Source: Planctomycetaceae bacterium (GTDB lineage: Bacteria; Planctomycetota; Phycisphaerae; Phycisphaerales; SM1A02). From it: a stretch of DNA of 35,349 nucleotides. Every line of letters begins with the position of its first letter. Positions within the stretch are counted from its first letter, which is position 1. The notes beneath the pieces were generated by a model, which was not told the DNA's origin, did no database searches, and saw only the letters and a program-made list of their open reading frames with translations. Location: the NCBI GenBank assembly GCA_947441435.1, contig CANETX010000007.1, forward strand, positions 1 to 35,349, given 5' to 3'. Positions 8,591 through 15,544 of the stretch are shown here, piece by piece. Position numbers and translations under genes: made by a program.

Positions 8591-8644
8591 ATGAACCGCA
8601 TACGCAACAGATTCCGATGAGCAGTTGGAGGGCTCCTGCTCGGG
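8591..8644 (+). other. Interrupted signal-peptide coding segment of the TPM gene (in-frame TGA)
   Basis: ATG AAC CGC ATA CGC AAC AGA TTC CGA then TGA (8618-8620) then GCA GTT GGA GGG CTC CTG CTC GGG continues in the same frame as the TPM-domain protein. A basic n-region, a hydrophobic core and an ATA-G cleavage site result if the TGA is read through or is a substitution. A TACCAT hexamer lies at 8569-8574. Confidence 0.7.
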
Positions 8645-9385
8645 ATGTGCTCGGTGCCGTTGCCCCCTGCTACCGCGGGCTCCGACATCCAGATTGAGCG
8701 CCCCAGGGATCGCGAGTTCGTGCGCGACTTGGCCGGGAAGCTCGATGCACAATCGAAGGCACACATTCAGGATGTCTGCGACCGGCTGCTGAAGGACAAG
8801 GCGACGCCGGTGGTCGTCGTGACGATCGAGTCGATGGCCCGGTACGGCGGCGACGGAAGTTCCATCGAGACATTCGCCACCCGCCTGTTCGATCAGTGGC
8901 AGATTGGCGTGTCGTCGCTTGGAAAGAACCCGTGGAACACCGGAATCCTCCTCCTGATTTCCAAGAGTGACCGCGGGGCCCGCATCGAGCTAGGAGCTGG
9001 TTGGGAGCGACGCGAGGATGCCCTGTGCCAACAGATCATGGACGAGCAGATCATCCCTCGCTTCAAGGCAGGTGACTTCTCCGCCGGGATCGTGGCAGGA
9101 GTTGACTCGCTGGACAAGATGGCCCGCAAGTTGAAGTTGCCGCCCCCTCCTCGTCCCAGTTGGTTTTTCCCGGCGATCGTGGGATCCATCGCTCTGTCGA
9201 TCTTCACGGCCGTCTCGCTGAGGCGGAGCGGCTCGAACGGCTGGGCTTGGGTGTTCTGGGGAGTGGCGTTCGCCCTCCTTGGATACTTCATGTGGGCCGT
9301 CCTGGCCCGGGCCGTCAGCCGCGCCACCGGGGGGATTTGCGGCGGCGGTTTCTCGGGCGGCGGCGGAGCCTCCGGCTCCTGGTGA
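8645..9385 (+). CDS. TPM-domain protein (YgcG/TPM_phosphatase type); ancestral start probably 8591, interrupted by TGA
   Basis: A TPM-domain (PF04536) protein, 246 residues as called. The domain runs from about residue 20 to 165 (FVRDLAGKLDAQSKAHIQDV, ATPVVVVTIESMARYGGDG, NTGILLLISKSDRGARIELG, DFSAGIVAGVDSL). Two transmembrane helices follow (about 172-195 and 204-223), then a glycine-rich tail ending GGGFSGGGGASGSW. The layout is that of YgcG/TPM proteins, extracytoplasmic and linked to photosystem repair in plants; the bacterial role is unclear. The called start lacks a full signal peptide. The same frame opened from ATG 8591 reads MNRIRNRFR-stop-AVGGLLLGMCSVPLPPATA-G, a good signal peptide broken only by TGA at 8618-8620. 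The TPM gene at 9398 follows 12 nt downstream. Confidence 0.8.
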   Translation: MCSVPLPPATAGSDIQIERPRDREFVRDLAGKLDAQSKAHIQDVCDRLLKDKATPVVVVTIESMARYGGDGSSIETFATRLFDQWQIGVSSLGKNPWNTGILLLISKSDRGARIELGAGWERREDALCQQIMDEQIIPRFKAGDFSAGIVAGVDSLDKMARKLKLPPPPRPSWFFPAIVGSIALSIFTAVSLRRSGSNGWAWVFWGVAFALLGYFMWAVLARAVSRATGGICGGGFSGGGGASGSW

Positions 9386-9397
9386 GGATCACGACCA

Positions 9398-9958
9398 ATG
9401 CAGCGAGCATCGAAACTCTTCCAGCCGGAACAACTGCAAGCGATCGAACGTGCCGTTCGCGACGCGGAGTCGCAGACATCCTGCGAACTCGTGCCGGTTG
9501 TCGCCACGAGTTCCGGTCGCTACGACCGGCCTGAGGACATCGTCGGTGTCTGGATGTCTGTGATTGCGGCCTGTGCCGTCTGGCTGATGCTCCCCCGAGA
9601 TCTTCACGAGTCGGGATGCTGGGACGGCATGCCGCTGTGGGTCGGCCTCTTCACGATGGTGGTCTGCGTCGTGCTGGCATTCCTGATCGGGACGCTGGCA
9701 GGAAGCCGCATCGCGCCGCTACGGCGCCTGTTCACCCCCCGGGCCGTGGTGTTTGCAGATCAGTCGATCCTTGAGAAGCTCGGTCAGCCATTCCTGGATC
9801 GACTGTGCCAGCAGTTGACGGCCGACCTTCATCGAGGAAACGCCGCCGACGCCCTGAGCAGTGTGATCCGAGAGGCGGGCGCGCAACTCTCTGGCCCATT
9901 CCCCCGCACGGCATCTGATGTCAACGAGTTGCACGATGCACTCATCCTGATCGACTGA
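9398..9958 (+). CDS. TPM-domain membrane protein, second copy
   Basis: A 186-residue protein with a split TPM domain. The N-terminal cytoplasmic piece (LFQPEQLQAIERAVRDAESQ then TSCELVPVVATSSGRYDR) precedes two transmembrane helices at about 47-66 and 78-102. The C-terminal part (FADQSILEKLGQPFLDRLCQ and later) ends in NELHDALILID, which matches the usual 'NELPD.L...D' end of this family. It follows the larger TPM gene by 12 nt on the same strand. Such tandem TPM pairs are common in bacteria (one secreted and glycine-tailed, one short with membrane helices), which points to a joint membrane role. No catalytic function can be assigned. Confidence 0.8.
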   Translation: MQRASKLFQPEQLQAIERAVRDAESQTSCELVPVVATSSGRYDRPEDIVGVWMSVIAACAVWLMLPRDLHESGCWDGMPLWVGLFTMVVCVVLAFLIGTLAGSRIAPLRRLFTPRAVVFADQSILEKLGQPFLDRLCQQLTADLHRGNAADALSSVIREAGAQLSGPFPRTASDVNELHDALILID

Positions 9959-10015
9959 CGCCAACAGTTGCTACCGACCGCAGCCAAGCGCGCACGCCTG
10001 CACTCCGGTGCCCAT

Positions 10016-10615
10016 CTAGAACTGCCGGCGGAATCGCGCGTGAAGCGCGATCAGCGCGGCGTAGTCGCCACGATCTGCTGTCCTGAGGGCCGCGAGATAC
10101 TCCTCTCGAATCGTGCTGGCACTCCCGATAGTCGTGTCTGGCCAGTGGGTGAGGTCGGGGCTATGCAGCCGCAGCCAGATGTTTGCAAGCATCCGGGACC
10201 ATCGACCATTGCCGTTGTCGAATGGATGGATCGAGACCGCGCGGTGATGCATGCGGACCGCCTGCTCGAGGAGGGGCATCCGCGACTCGCTCCACGCGGG
10301 AAGGTCATGCAGCAGCCCATGGAGTTCGCCTTCAATGCGATGCGGTAACGCGCCAATGTTCGTCTCCGCGCGCCTCAATTGCCCAGCCCATGTCCACACG
10401 TCGCCGAACATCTCGCGGTGAAGTCGTAGGACCCAGGGGTAGTCGAACGGTGCGGTGCGCAGAGATGGCGCCGCCGCAAAGTACTTGATGATTGCTCTGC
10501 GGATGTTCTCGGCCTCCGCGGCGTCGAGCTGCGCCCGAGTCCTGACATCTTTCAGACGGAGCCCCGAGAGATCGTCAAGCGGAGTCTGCCCGGGAGTGAT
10601 CCGATCGGGGAGCAT
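10016..10615 (-). CDS. Fic/DOC-domain protein, 'mobile mystery protein B' type
   Basis: A 199-residue Fic-fold protein; Fic enzymes usually transfer AMP from ATP onto target proteins. The active-site motif is intact: HPFDNGNGRWSR at residues 130-141, with His130 and Arg138 as the expected catalytic and phosphate-binding residues. Upstream in the fold, LHREMFGDVWTWAGQLRRAE (65-84) is typical. The N-terminus 'ITPGQTPLDDLSGL' matches the mobile mystery protein B family (TIGR02613), often found on mobile elements with a helix-turn-helix partner. ATG at 10615 overlaps the HTH gene's stop (TGATG, 1 nt), so the two are translationally coupled; GTG codons at 10618 and 10627 are alternatives. I see no (S/T)xxxE(G/N) inhibitory motif in the Fic protein itself. 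Inference: toxin of a toxin-antitoxin pair. Confidence 0.88.
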   Translation of the reverse strand: MLPDRITPGQTPLDDLSGLRLKDVRTRAQLDAAEAENIRRAIIKYFAAAPSLRTAPFDYPWVLRLHREMFGDVWTWAGQLRRAETNIGALPHRIEGELHGLLHDLPAWSESRMPLLEQAVRMHHRAVSIHPFDNGNGRWSRMLANIWLRLHSPDLTHWPDTTIGSASTIREEYLAALRTADRGDYAALIALHARFRRQF

Positions 10616-11001
10616 CACTCTGCCCACAGTCGGCGTGACGGGCCAGCGAGCAATTCGTGATACGAGCGCGCGACAAGGGTCTCGTAGGTCTCGCGGTCGA
10701 CTGCTTGGCTCTCGAGGGCGCTGGTGCCTTGAACGATGCTCGCGATCCTCTCAGCCTTCGCGCGCGCCTGACCGCGCCGAAACTCCTCGACCGGGGAGTC
10801 GGCGAATCCGAGCGGCGCGCCCAGCGCATTGGCGACCGCCGCGACATTCCCTACTGACGCTTGGTTGAACTTGCCGCCGAAGATTCGCTTCACGGTCGGG
10901 AGTGGGACCCCGCTTCTGGATGCAACTGCGGCGAGGGTCATCCCAAGCTGCCGTCGGCGGGAGGACAGCTGGTGGACGGAGTCGTGTTGGAGTGGAGGCA
11001 T
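10615..11001 (-). CDS. XRE-type HTH antitoxin-like protein with C-terminal candidate Fic-inhibitory helix
   Basis: A 128-residue protein with an N-terminal XRE helix-turn-helix (about 14-60; LGMTLAAVASRSGVPLPTVK, recognition helix around VPLPTVKRIF). The C-terminal helical tail contains ERIASIVQGTSALESQAVDR (84-103) and ends HELLAGPSRRLWAE. Within the tail, T-S-A-L-E fits the (S/T)xxxE part of the Fic-inhibitory helix, but the following residue is S rather than G/N. I therefore infer that this protein is the repressor and the antitoxin of the downstream Fic protein. The ATG at 11001 is chosen because TATATT (11012-11007) lies 5 nt upstream and an operator-like palindrome overlaps it; an upstream ATG at 11112 would add 37 unlike residues and cross the promoter. 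Confidence 0.8.
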   Translation of the reverse strand: MPPLQHDSVHQLSSRRRQLGMTLAAVASRSGVPLPTVKRIFGGKFNQASVGNVAAVANALGAPLGFADSPVEEFRRGQARAKAERIASIVQGTSALESQAVDRETYETLVARSYHELLAGPSRRLWAE

Positions 11002-11006
11002 GTGTG

Positions 11007-11012
11007 AATATA
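11007..11012 (-). promoter_or_regulatory. -10-like TATATT for the HTH/Fic pair
   Basis: TATATT on the minus strand ends 5 nt before the ATG at 11001 and is directly followed upstream by the candidate operator. The surrounding region is much richer in A and T than its neighbours. No clear -35 is visible. Confidence 0.55.
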
Positions 11013-11028
11013 GGATGATATATGATCC
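11013..11028. promoter_or_regulatory. Operator-like palindrome (14 of 16 bases)
   Basis: GGATGATATATGATCC is a palindrome broken by one mismatched pair (14 of 16 bases pair). It lies immediately upstream of the -10-like box of the HTH gene, a typical spot for autoregulation by an XRE-type antitoxin. Binding is inferred, not shown. Confidence 0.5.
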
Positions 11029-11130
11029 GTTTTCCACTGTATCGCAGCTAGTTTGTGAGCCAACACTCTTGACGCACGCCACAATAGTCCGGTAACCGCC
11101 TGACCAAGACATCCAGCGAGCTCGGGCTGC

Positions 11131-11739
11131 TTATCCCCTGTTCGCCGTGCGGGCCTCAACCGCGGCAGGCAGCTGTTCCAGTCGCTGTTGCCGCGGTCCG
11201 GACAGTTCGACGACGTGCGGCCGATTCCCCTCAGGCATCGCGCCATACCGACCTTCGCGATAAATCTGTTTGAAGATCGCATCAACTTCGTCGCGGTATG
11301 CGTGGTCGATCGGCCGGATCCCGTCCGACTCCATCTCCACCGGCCACTCCGCTGACTTCGGCACGAAGGCGAGAATGTCGAGGCGATCCAGCGATTCCCT
11401 CACGGAAGGAACCATGCTCTCAACGAATGCGTCGTCGATGTCTGTGGTGCGCTTGTTGGCGGTGTACTGGGAGTACGCGAGATAGTCGATCGGCGCGCGA
11501 TCGAAGATCACCTCATCGCTCGACTTGGCATAGCGATGAACTCTGCTGATGTTGTAATACAGCTGGATTCCGTTGTGCAGTTTGGTTGATGCGTCGCGAA
11601 AGAGAATCTCGTATGGACCGTGCAGGCCCAAGGCTCGATACGGCTCCTCTTCGCGTGTGAACTCTGGGTGCAGTGCGATCCAGTCATTGACGATGGTGGA
11701 CTTTCCCAAAGAGTGGCTTCCGGAGACTGCAATGCGCAC
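11131..11739 (-). CDS. AAA_28-type P-loop NTPase
   Basis: A 202-residue P-loop NTPase. The Walker A is GSHSLGKST (7-15), right after the first strand MRIAVSG, and a later EVIFDRAPIDYLAY matches the 'DR.P.DYLAY' element of the AAA_28 family, related to deoxynucleoside and NadR-like kinases. The substrate is unknown. Initiation is at GTG (11739), set by the position of the first strand; no Shine-Dalgarno is seen. It starts 14 nt after the stop of the Tat-exported flavoprotein on the same strand, so both may be on one transcript. A DNA-binding or toxin role is not supported, although a Fic pair follows about 130 nt downstream. Confidence 0.75.
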   Translation of the reverse strand: MRIAVSGSHSLGKSTIVNDWIALHPEFTREEEPYRALGLHGPYEILFRDASTKLHNGIQLYYNISRVHRYAKSSDEVIFDRAPIDYLAYSQYTANKRTTDIDDAFVESMVPSVRESLDRLDILAFVPKSAEWPVEMESDGIRPIDHAYRDEVDAIFKQIYREGRYGAMPEGNRPHVVELSGPRQQRLEQLPAAVEARTANRG

Positions 11740-11753
11740 CGGGAGCGGGAAGT

Positions 11754-13262
11754 CTAGGGAGAGCCGCGCACCGTCTGGACTCCGCTGAAGAACCCAGCGG
11801 GATCGACGCGGCGCTTCGTCGCTTGAAGCCTCGGGTAGTTCGCTCCCCAGTAGTGCGCGGGAAACTGGGCTTCGGTGAGGTCTTCATCTGCGTAGTTCAC
11901 GTAGCCGCCAGAACCACCGTTCGCGAGCCCCGGTGCGATCGCTGCATAGGCGCCACGGAGCCAACTCTGGTTGGCGGCGATCGAGTGCGGAGTCGGTGAG
12001 AGCACGTACCCCAAGTACTGCACCTCGAGCGTGGCCGCACGGTGCGCGAATGCTGTCGCGGTCGGCGCAACATCCGACACGGCACCTCCGAGCGTGAGGA
12101 AGTTGATGGAGGCGTAGTCCGCAGCCGTCAGGACCGGTGAGGCAAGGCGCTCCAGCATCGACTGCCGCACGGCAGCACCCGTGCCTGGGCTCGGCGGGCC
12201 GTACACCATTGACGACTTTGCGCGGTAGTGCTGACGCATGGCGACCGCGGTCGGATCGCAAACCGGGGAACTCGCCTCGTAGCTGTATCCCATGCCGGGA
12301 GTGGCGGGGATGCCGCCCAGACCAGTGAGGACTTCGCGTGCCGCGAGCGCATCGGCCATGGATCCGCGCGACCAGAGCACGCCGATGCACTGGGGCACCG
12401 CCAGCGCCGCTGCGGTCCGACTGAACACGGCGGCCGCCGACGCATCTCGTGGAAGCCGGCCATCGAGAGCGGCATCCTGCATGAGCTGCAACACCTCATC
12501 TGCCGCATCGAGCGGCCAGTACCACACGATGACTTGCAGCGGGGTGAATGGAACGGCTTCGACCGTGAAGTCCACCGCAACACCAAAGCTGCCGCCCCCT
12601 CCCCCGCGCAGCGCCCAGAAGAGATCATCGTCGCCGCGCGGCGACGCTGTCACGATCGAGCCATCGGCCAGCACCATCCTGACCGCGCGCACGCGATCAC
12701 AGGTGAGTCCGTGCGCTCGCTGCAAGTAGCCGAATCCTCCCCCCTGCGCGATCCCCCCGAATCCGACCGTGTCGCAACCTCCGGAGGGCAGGGTCCAGTT
12801 GCCGATGCATCGCAAGTCACCGTAGACGCGCTGCAGTTGCGTGCCGCTGCCGAGTTTGAACATCGATCCGCCCAGTGGCTGCACCCCTGCCAACGAAGCC
12901 ATGTCGAGCACGATCCCGGTTCCACCAGACGCGCCGATGTATGAATGACCGCCCGACCGAACGGCCAAGCGAACGCCATGCACGCGGGCGAATTCGATCG
13001 TGCGCTGGATGTCGGACTCTGAAGCAGGTCGAACGATCGCAAATGGCCGAGGGTCAAACCTCAGGTTGTATAGGAGCCGAGCGGAGGCGTACGGTGCATC
13101 CGACGGGAGGAGCACGGTGCCCGCGATCGAGGACCTGAACCGCGACCTCGCTGCATCTCCGATGGTCGCACCGACACACTCATCGGCTACGGCGTGCCTT
13201 GCTGCGCCCAAGGCGGCGAGCATCGCGCCCGAGCGGATGATGAAGTCCCGGCGGCCCAGCAT
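11754..13262 (-). CDS. Tat-exported BBE-like FAD-dependent oxidoreductase (bicovalent flavin)
   Basis: A 502-residue secreted flavoenzyme of the berberine-bridge/glucooligosaccharide-oxidase family. The N-terminus MLGRRDFIIRSGAMLAALGA has a twin-arginine motif (RRDFI) and an A-rich stretch ending ARHAVA, so it is likely exported folded. The FAD domain has RSGGHSYIGASGG (102-114), with His106 as the covalent FAD attachment, and GNWTLPSGGCDTVGFGG (154-170), with Cys163 as the second attachment. The C-terminal BBE domain is seen as YVNYADEDL and HYWGANYPRLQATKRRVDP. Members oxidise sugars, alcohols or alkaloids with O2; the substrate here is unknown. Promoter: TTGAAT (13296-13291) and TACAGT (13274-13269), 16 bp apart, 6 nt before the ATG. 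The NTPase gene follows 14 nt downstream. Confidence 0.9.
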   Translation of the reverse strand: MLGRRDFIIRSGAMLAALGAARHAVADECVGATIGDAARSRFRSSIAGTVLLPSDAPYASARLLYNLRFDPRPFAIVRPASESDIQRTIEFARVHGVRLAVRSGGHSYIGASGGTGIVLDMASLAGVQPLGGSMFKLGSGTQLQRVYGDLRCIGNWTLPSGGCDTVGFGGIAQGGGFGYLQRAHGLTCDRVRAVRMVLADGSIVTASPRGDDDLFWALRGGGGGSFGVAVDFTVEAVPFTPLQVIVWYWPLDAADEVLQLMQDAALDGRLPRDASAAAVFSRTAAALAVPQCIGVLWSRGSMADALAAREVLTGLGGIPATPGMGYSYEASSPVCDPTAVAMRQHYRAKSSMVYGPPSPGTGAAVRQSMLERLASPVLTAADYASINFLTLGGAVSDVAPTATAFAHRAATLEVQYLGYVLSPTPHSIAANQSWLRGAYAAIAPGLANGGSGGYVNYADEDLTEAQFPAHYWGANYPRLQATKRRVDPAGFFSGVQTVRGSP

Positions 13263-13268
13263 CCATTC

Positions 13269-13296
13269 ACTGTAGAACCGACTTCGCGCGATTCAA
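13269..13296 (-). promoter_or_regulatory. Sigma70-like promoter for the BBE-like oxidase
   Basis: TTGAAT at 13296-13291 and TACAGT at 13274-13269 on the minus strand are separated by 16 bp. The -10 ends 6 nt before the ATG at 13262, so transcription would begin close to the start codon. This is the best -35/-10 pair among the promoter-like hexamers seen. Confidence 0.6.
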
Positions 13297-13334
13297 GAAA
13301 GGGCGGGCCTTTCCGCGCTCTGGAGTTCTACCCT

Positions 13335-14126
13335 ATGCCCGTGGGCCTTCAGATCTGCATCTCGCTGCTGGCAGGAGTCATCGCGCAAGGTGGCGATGGA
13401 TGGCCCGCGTTCACCTATGGGGTGGGACGCTGGCCGATCGAGGCCGGTGGGAACGGGAGGACCTATGCGGTGCTGCTCGTCGAGGAACCGTGGTCCTGGC
13501 ACGATGCGCGCGACGTTGCACAGGCCGCCGGCGGAGATCTCGCGCCCGCAGCGACCGCAGCGGAGTTTGCGTTCGTGGTCGCGCTCGCGCAGACGCGCCC
13601 CGCTTTCTCCTGTGTCGGGCCGTGGATCGGCGGCTTCCGCGAAGCCGGATCGCCAGGTGCGTCTTGGACCTGGCCTGATGGTTCGCCGGTTGGAGAATTC
13701 GCATGGCAGGTTGGACGACCTGCGCAGTCGGTGATGCTCGATTCGGCGCTGTACCTCGTTGGGGAAGGTGCGCCTGAGGGAACGTGGTCCGATGCACTCC
13801 CCGGCCCCGACGCCGGTGCGCAGGTCTTGAGCGCGATGGTGCGATGGGACGCGTTCATCGATTGCGACGCCGACGGCTCTCCCGATGCGCTAGAGATCCT
13901 CGCCGATGCCTCGCTCGATGCGGACTGGGATGGTCAGATCGATGGATGCACACCGTTCCTGCCCGAGGACATCAACCACGACGGGCATGTCGACGGTCTT
14001 GACCTCGTAGCGCTGTTGTCAGCATGGGGATCCGTGGATGGTTCGCCAACTCCCGCCGACATCAATCAAGACGGGGTCGTCGACGGCGCCGACTTCAGCC
14101 AGCTGTTTGCCGCGTGGACTGGTTGA
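13335..14126 (+). CDS. Secreted C-type-lectin-like protein with Ca-binding repeats and dockerin-like tail
   Basis: A 263-residue secreted protein. A short signal peptide (1-18, MPVGLQICISLLAGVIAQ) is followed by a C-type-lectin-like region: SWHDARDVAQAAGGDLA (54-70), AEFAFVVAL, then GPWIGGFREAG and WTWPDGSPVGEFAW (111-124). Asp-rich Ca-binding motifs come next (DCDADGSPDALEI 177-189, DADWDGQIDGC 195-205). The C-terminus has two dockerin-I-type halves, DINHDGHVDGLDLVALLSAW (212-231) and DINQDGVVDGADFSQLFAAW (242-261). This lectin plus planctomycete dockerin-like layout suggests a cell-surface or secreted carbohydrate-binding protein; a partner cohesin is not visible. ATG 13335 is used because an upstream in-frame extension would overlap the divergent oxidase. 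Ligand unknown. Confidence 0.75.
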   Translation: MPVGLQICISLLAGVIAQGGDGWPAFTYGVGRWPIEAGGNGRTYAVLLVEEPWSWHDARDVAQAAGGDLAPAATAAEFAFVVALAQTRPAFSCVGPWIGGFREAGSPGASWTWPDGSPVGEFAWQVGRPAQSVMLDSALYLVGEGAPEGTWSDALPGPDAGAQVLSAMVRWDAFIDCDADGSPDALEILADASLDADWDGQIDGCTPFLPEDINHDGHVDGLDLVALLSAWGSVDGSPTPADINQDGVVDGADFSQLFAAWTG

Positions 14127-14184
14127 CGACGAATCGGCGCTCGCGCCATCGGCATCGTGAACCGCCGGACACGAAGGGCGCGGC

Positions 14185-14190
14185 TACCCT
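14185..14190 (+). promoter_or_regulatory. -10-like TACCCT upstream of a secreted-protein gene
   Basis: TACCCT ends 7 nt before the ATG at 14198, one of the recurring TAnnnT sites in the window. No clear -35 is visible. Confidence 0.45.
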
Positions 14191-14197
14191 TGCTTCC

Positions 14198-15478
14198 ATG
14201 ACACTCTCCGCGACACTTGTCTCAACCGTCCTCGCCTTGGCCGCCACGCCCTCGATGCCTGCGCGAGCGCAGTCCACCGCTCCGGACGCCCCGGCAACTG
14301 AGCTGGACTTTGAACCGATGCCCGTGCTCAGCGCCAGTGCAATTCTGCGCCCGGAGTACTGCAAGGGACCCAATTTCACGGTGCGCGATCAAGTCACGAC
14401 GCAGTCGGGTTGGAATCACTACACCATTGATTCCGACTTTGGGGTGTTTGAAGCCAGCGGCAACATGATGCTGATGCGGCGGGTGTCGGAGATTGCCGCG
14501 ATGGGGGCGATGCAGTCCATGTCGCAGAACAAGGAGTTCATGAAGGCTGCTGAGCAGAGCGCGAAGGTCCCGCTGCTGGTCGCCGAGAATCTCGTGAAGA
14601 AGCCTGCCGACACAATCGCCAGCGTGCCAAAGGGCGTCTTTGGATTTCTGAGTCAAACCGGCCAATCCGTGTCGGACACCTTGAGTGGCCGCAAGGGCAA
14701 CGCGGCCGAGGGCAACGCCATCGACAATTTTTCTGGATTCTCGAAGGTGAAGCGCGACCTTGCCATGAGGTTGGGTGTGGATCCCTACAGCTCCAACGAC
14801 GCCTTCCAGAAGGCGTTGAACAAGGCGGCCTGGCCAATCTTCTTGGGCAAGATCAGCGTGCAGGGAGGAATGAGTTTCGTTGGCGGTCCTGCGGGCAAGG
14901 CGTTGTTTGCGCTGAACATGACGGGCAAGATGGAGAACGCCTTGCGCGACCTCGACCCAGCCGGTCTGCGCGTGACCAACCTGGCGGCGTTGAAGGAGCT
15001 GGGAATCAGCAAGGTCGACAGCGACGCGTTCCTGAACAACACTGTCTTTACGCCTTCCATCCACACTGCGATCGTGAACGCGCTCTCGGAACTGGGTCAT
15101 GTCGAGGGTCGCGATGACTTTCTGCGCGAGGCCGCGGGCAGCGACAGCGAACTCATGGCGTACTCCTATCAATTCACCGCACAGATGATGGCGCGGTTGC
15201 ACCGGTCCTCCGCCATCACAGCCATCGTGCACACGGTTCATCTCACTGTGTGCCAAAATCAGAGTGGCACCATCCTCATTCCACTTGAGTGGGATTACGC
15301 CGAGTGGTCGCCGCTTGTTGAGGCGTTTGTGCCGGCAGTGAAGGAGTTGAAGGGGGCCACGCCTGCGACTGGTTACTCGCTTGTCATCACCGGCGTTACC
15401 TCACCCACGACTGCCAAAGCACTCGCAGCGGGCGGCATGGGTGTCCAAACGAAGGCGCTGCCTGGTCCGCTCAAGTAG
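14198..15478 (+). CDS. Secreted protein of unknown function, conserved family
   Basis: A 426-residue exported protein with a signal peptide (about 1-24, cleavage after PARA before QSTAP). The mature part begins with a conserved-looking block LRPEYCKGPNFTVRDQVTTQ, then YTIDSDFGVFEASGN. Long amphipathic stretches follow (MRRVSEIAAMGAMQSM, QSAKVPLLVAENLVK) with VPKGVFGFLSQTGQSVSDTL and DNFSGFSKVKRDLAMRLGVD, and a glycine-rich segment (VQGGMSFVGGPAGKALF). The same order recurs, as I recall, in uncharacterised proteins of other Gram-negative bacteria. I cannot name a domain or activity. The extracytoplasmic location is the only firm statement. It is followed 66 nt later by the zinc-ribbon membrane protein. 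The ATG at 14198 is supported by the signal peptide and by a TACCCT 7 nt upstream. Confidence 0.75.
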   Translation: MTLSATLVSTVLALAATPSMPARAQSTAPDAPATELDFEPMPVLSASAILRPEYCKGPNFTVRDQVTTQSGWNHYTIDSDFGVFEASGNMMLMRRVSEIAAMGAMQSMSQNKEFMKAAEQSAKVPLLVAENLVKKPADTIASVPKGVFGFLSQTGQSVSDTLSGRKGNAAEGNAIDNFSGFSKVKRDLAMRLGVDPYSSNDAFQKALNKAAWPIFLGKISVQGGMSFVGGPAGKALFALNMTGKMENALRDLDPAGLRVTNLAALKELGISKVDSDAFLNNTVFTPSIHTAIVNALSELGHVEGRDDFLREAAGSDSELMAYSYQFTAQMMARLHRSSAITAIVHTVHLTVCQNQSGTILIPLEWDYAEWSPLVEAFVPAVKELKGATPATGYSLVITGVTSPTTAKALAAGGMGVQTKALPGPLK

Positions 15479-15530
15479 GAACGCCGCGCCCGGTGATCCG
15501 CAACGCCATCGAGCGTACGAACTCCTTCGG

Positions 15531-15536
15531 TACCGT
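15531..15536 (+). promoter_or_regulatory. -10-like TACCGT upstream of a GTG start
   Basis: TACCGT ends 8 nt before the GTG at 15545 and agrees with that initiation codon. No -35 box is clear. Confidence 0.4.
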
Positions 15537-15544
15537 GTTGTCGC

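Noticed and set aside
10016-13262. A larger mobile defence island around the Fic pair
   Set aside because: Only the Fic/HTH pair has a mobile-element association; neighbours are a flavoenzyme and an NTPase, with no integrase, att site or other defence genes.
14136-14147. GGCGCTCGCGCC hairpin after the lectin-like gene
   Set aside because: The stem is short with almost no loop and there is no T-run; it is too weak to call.
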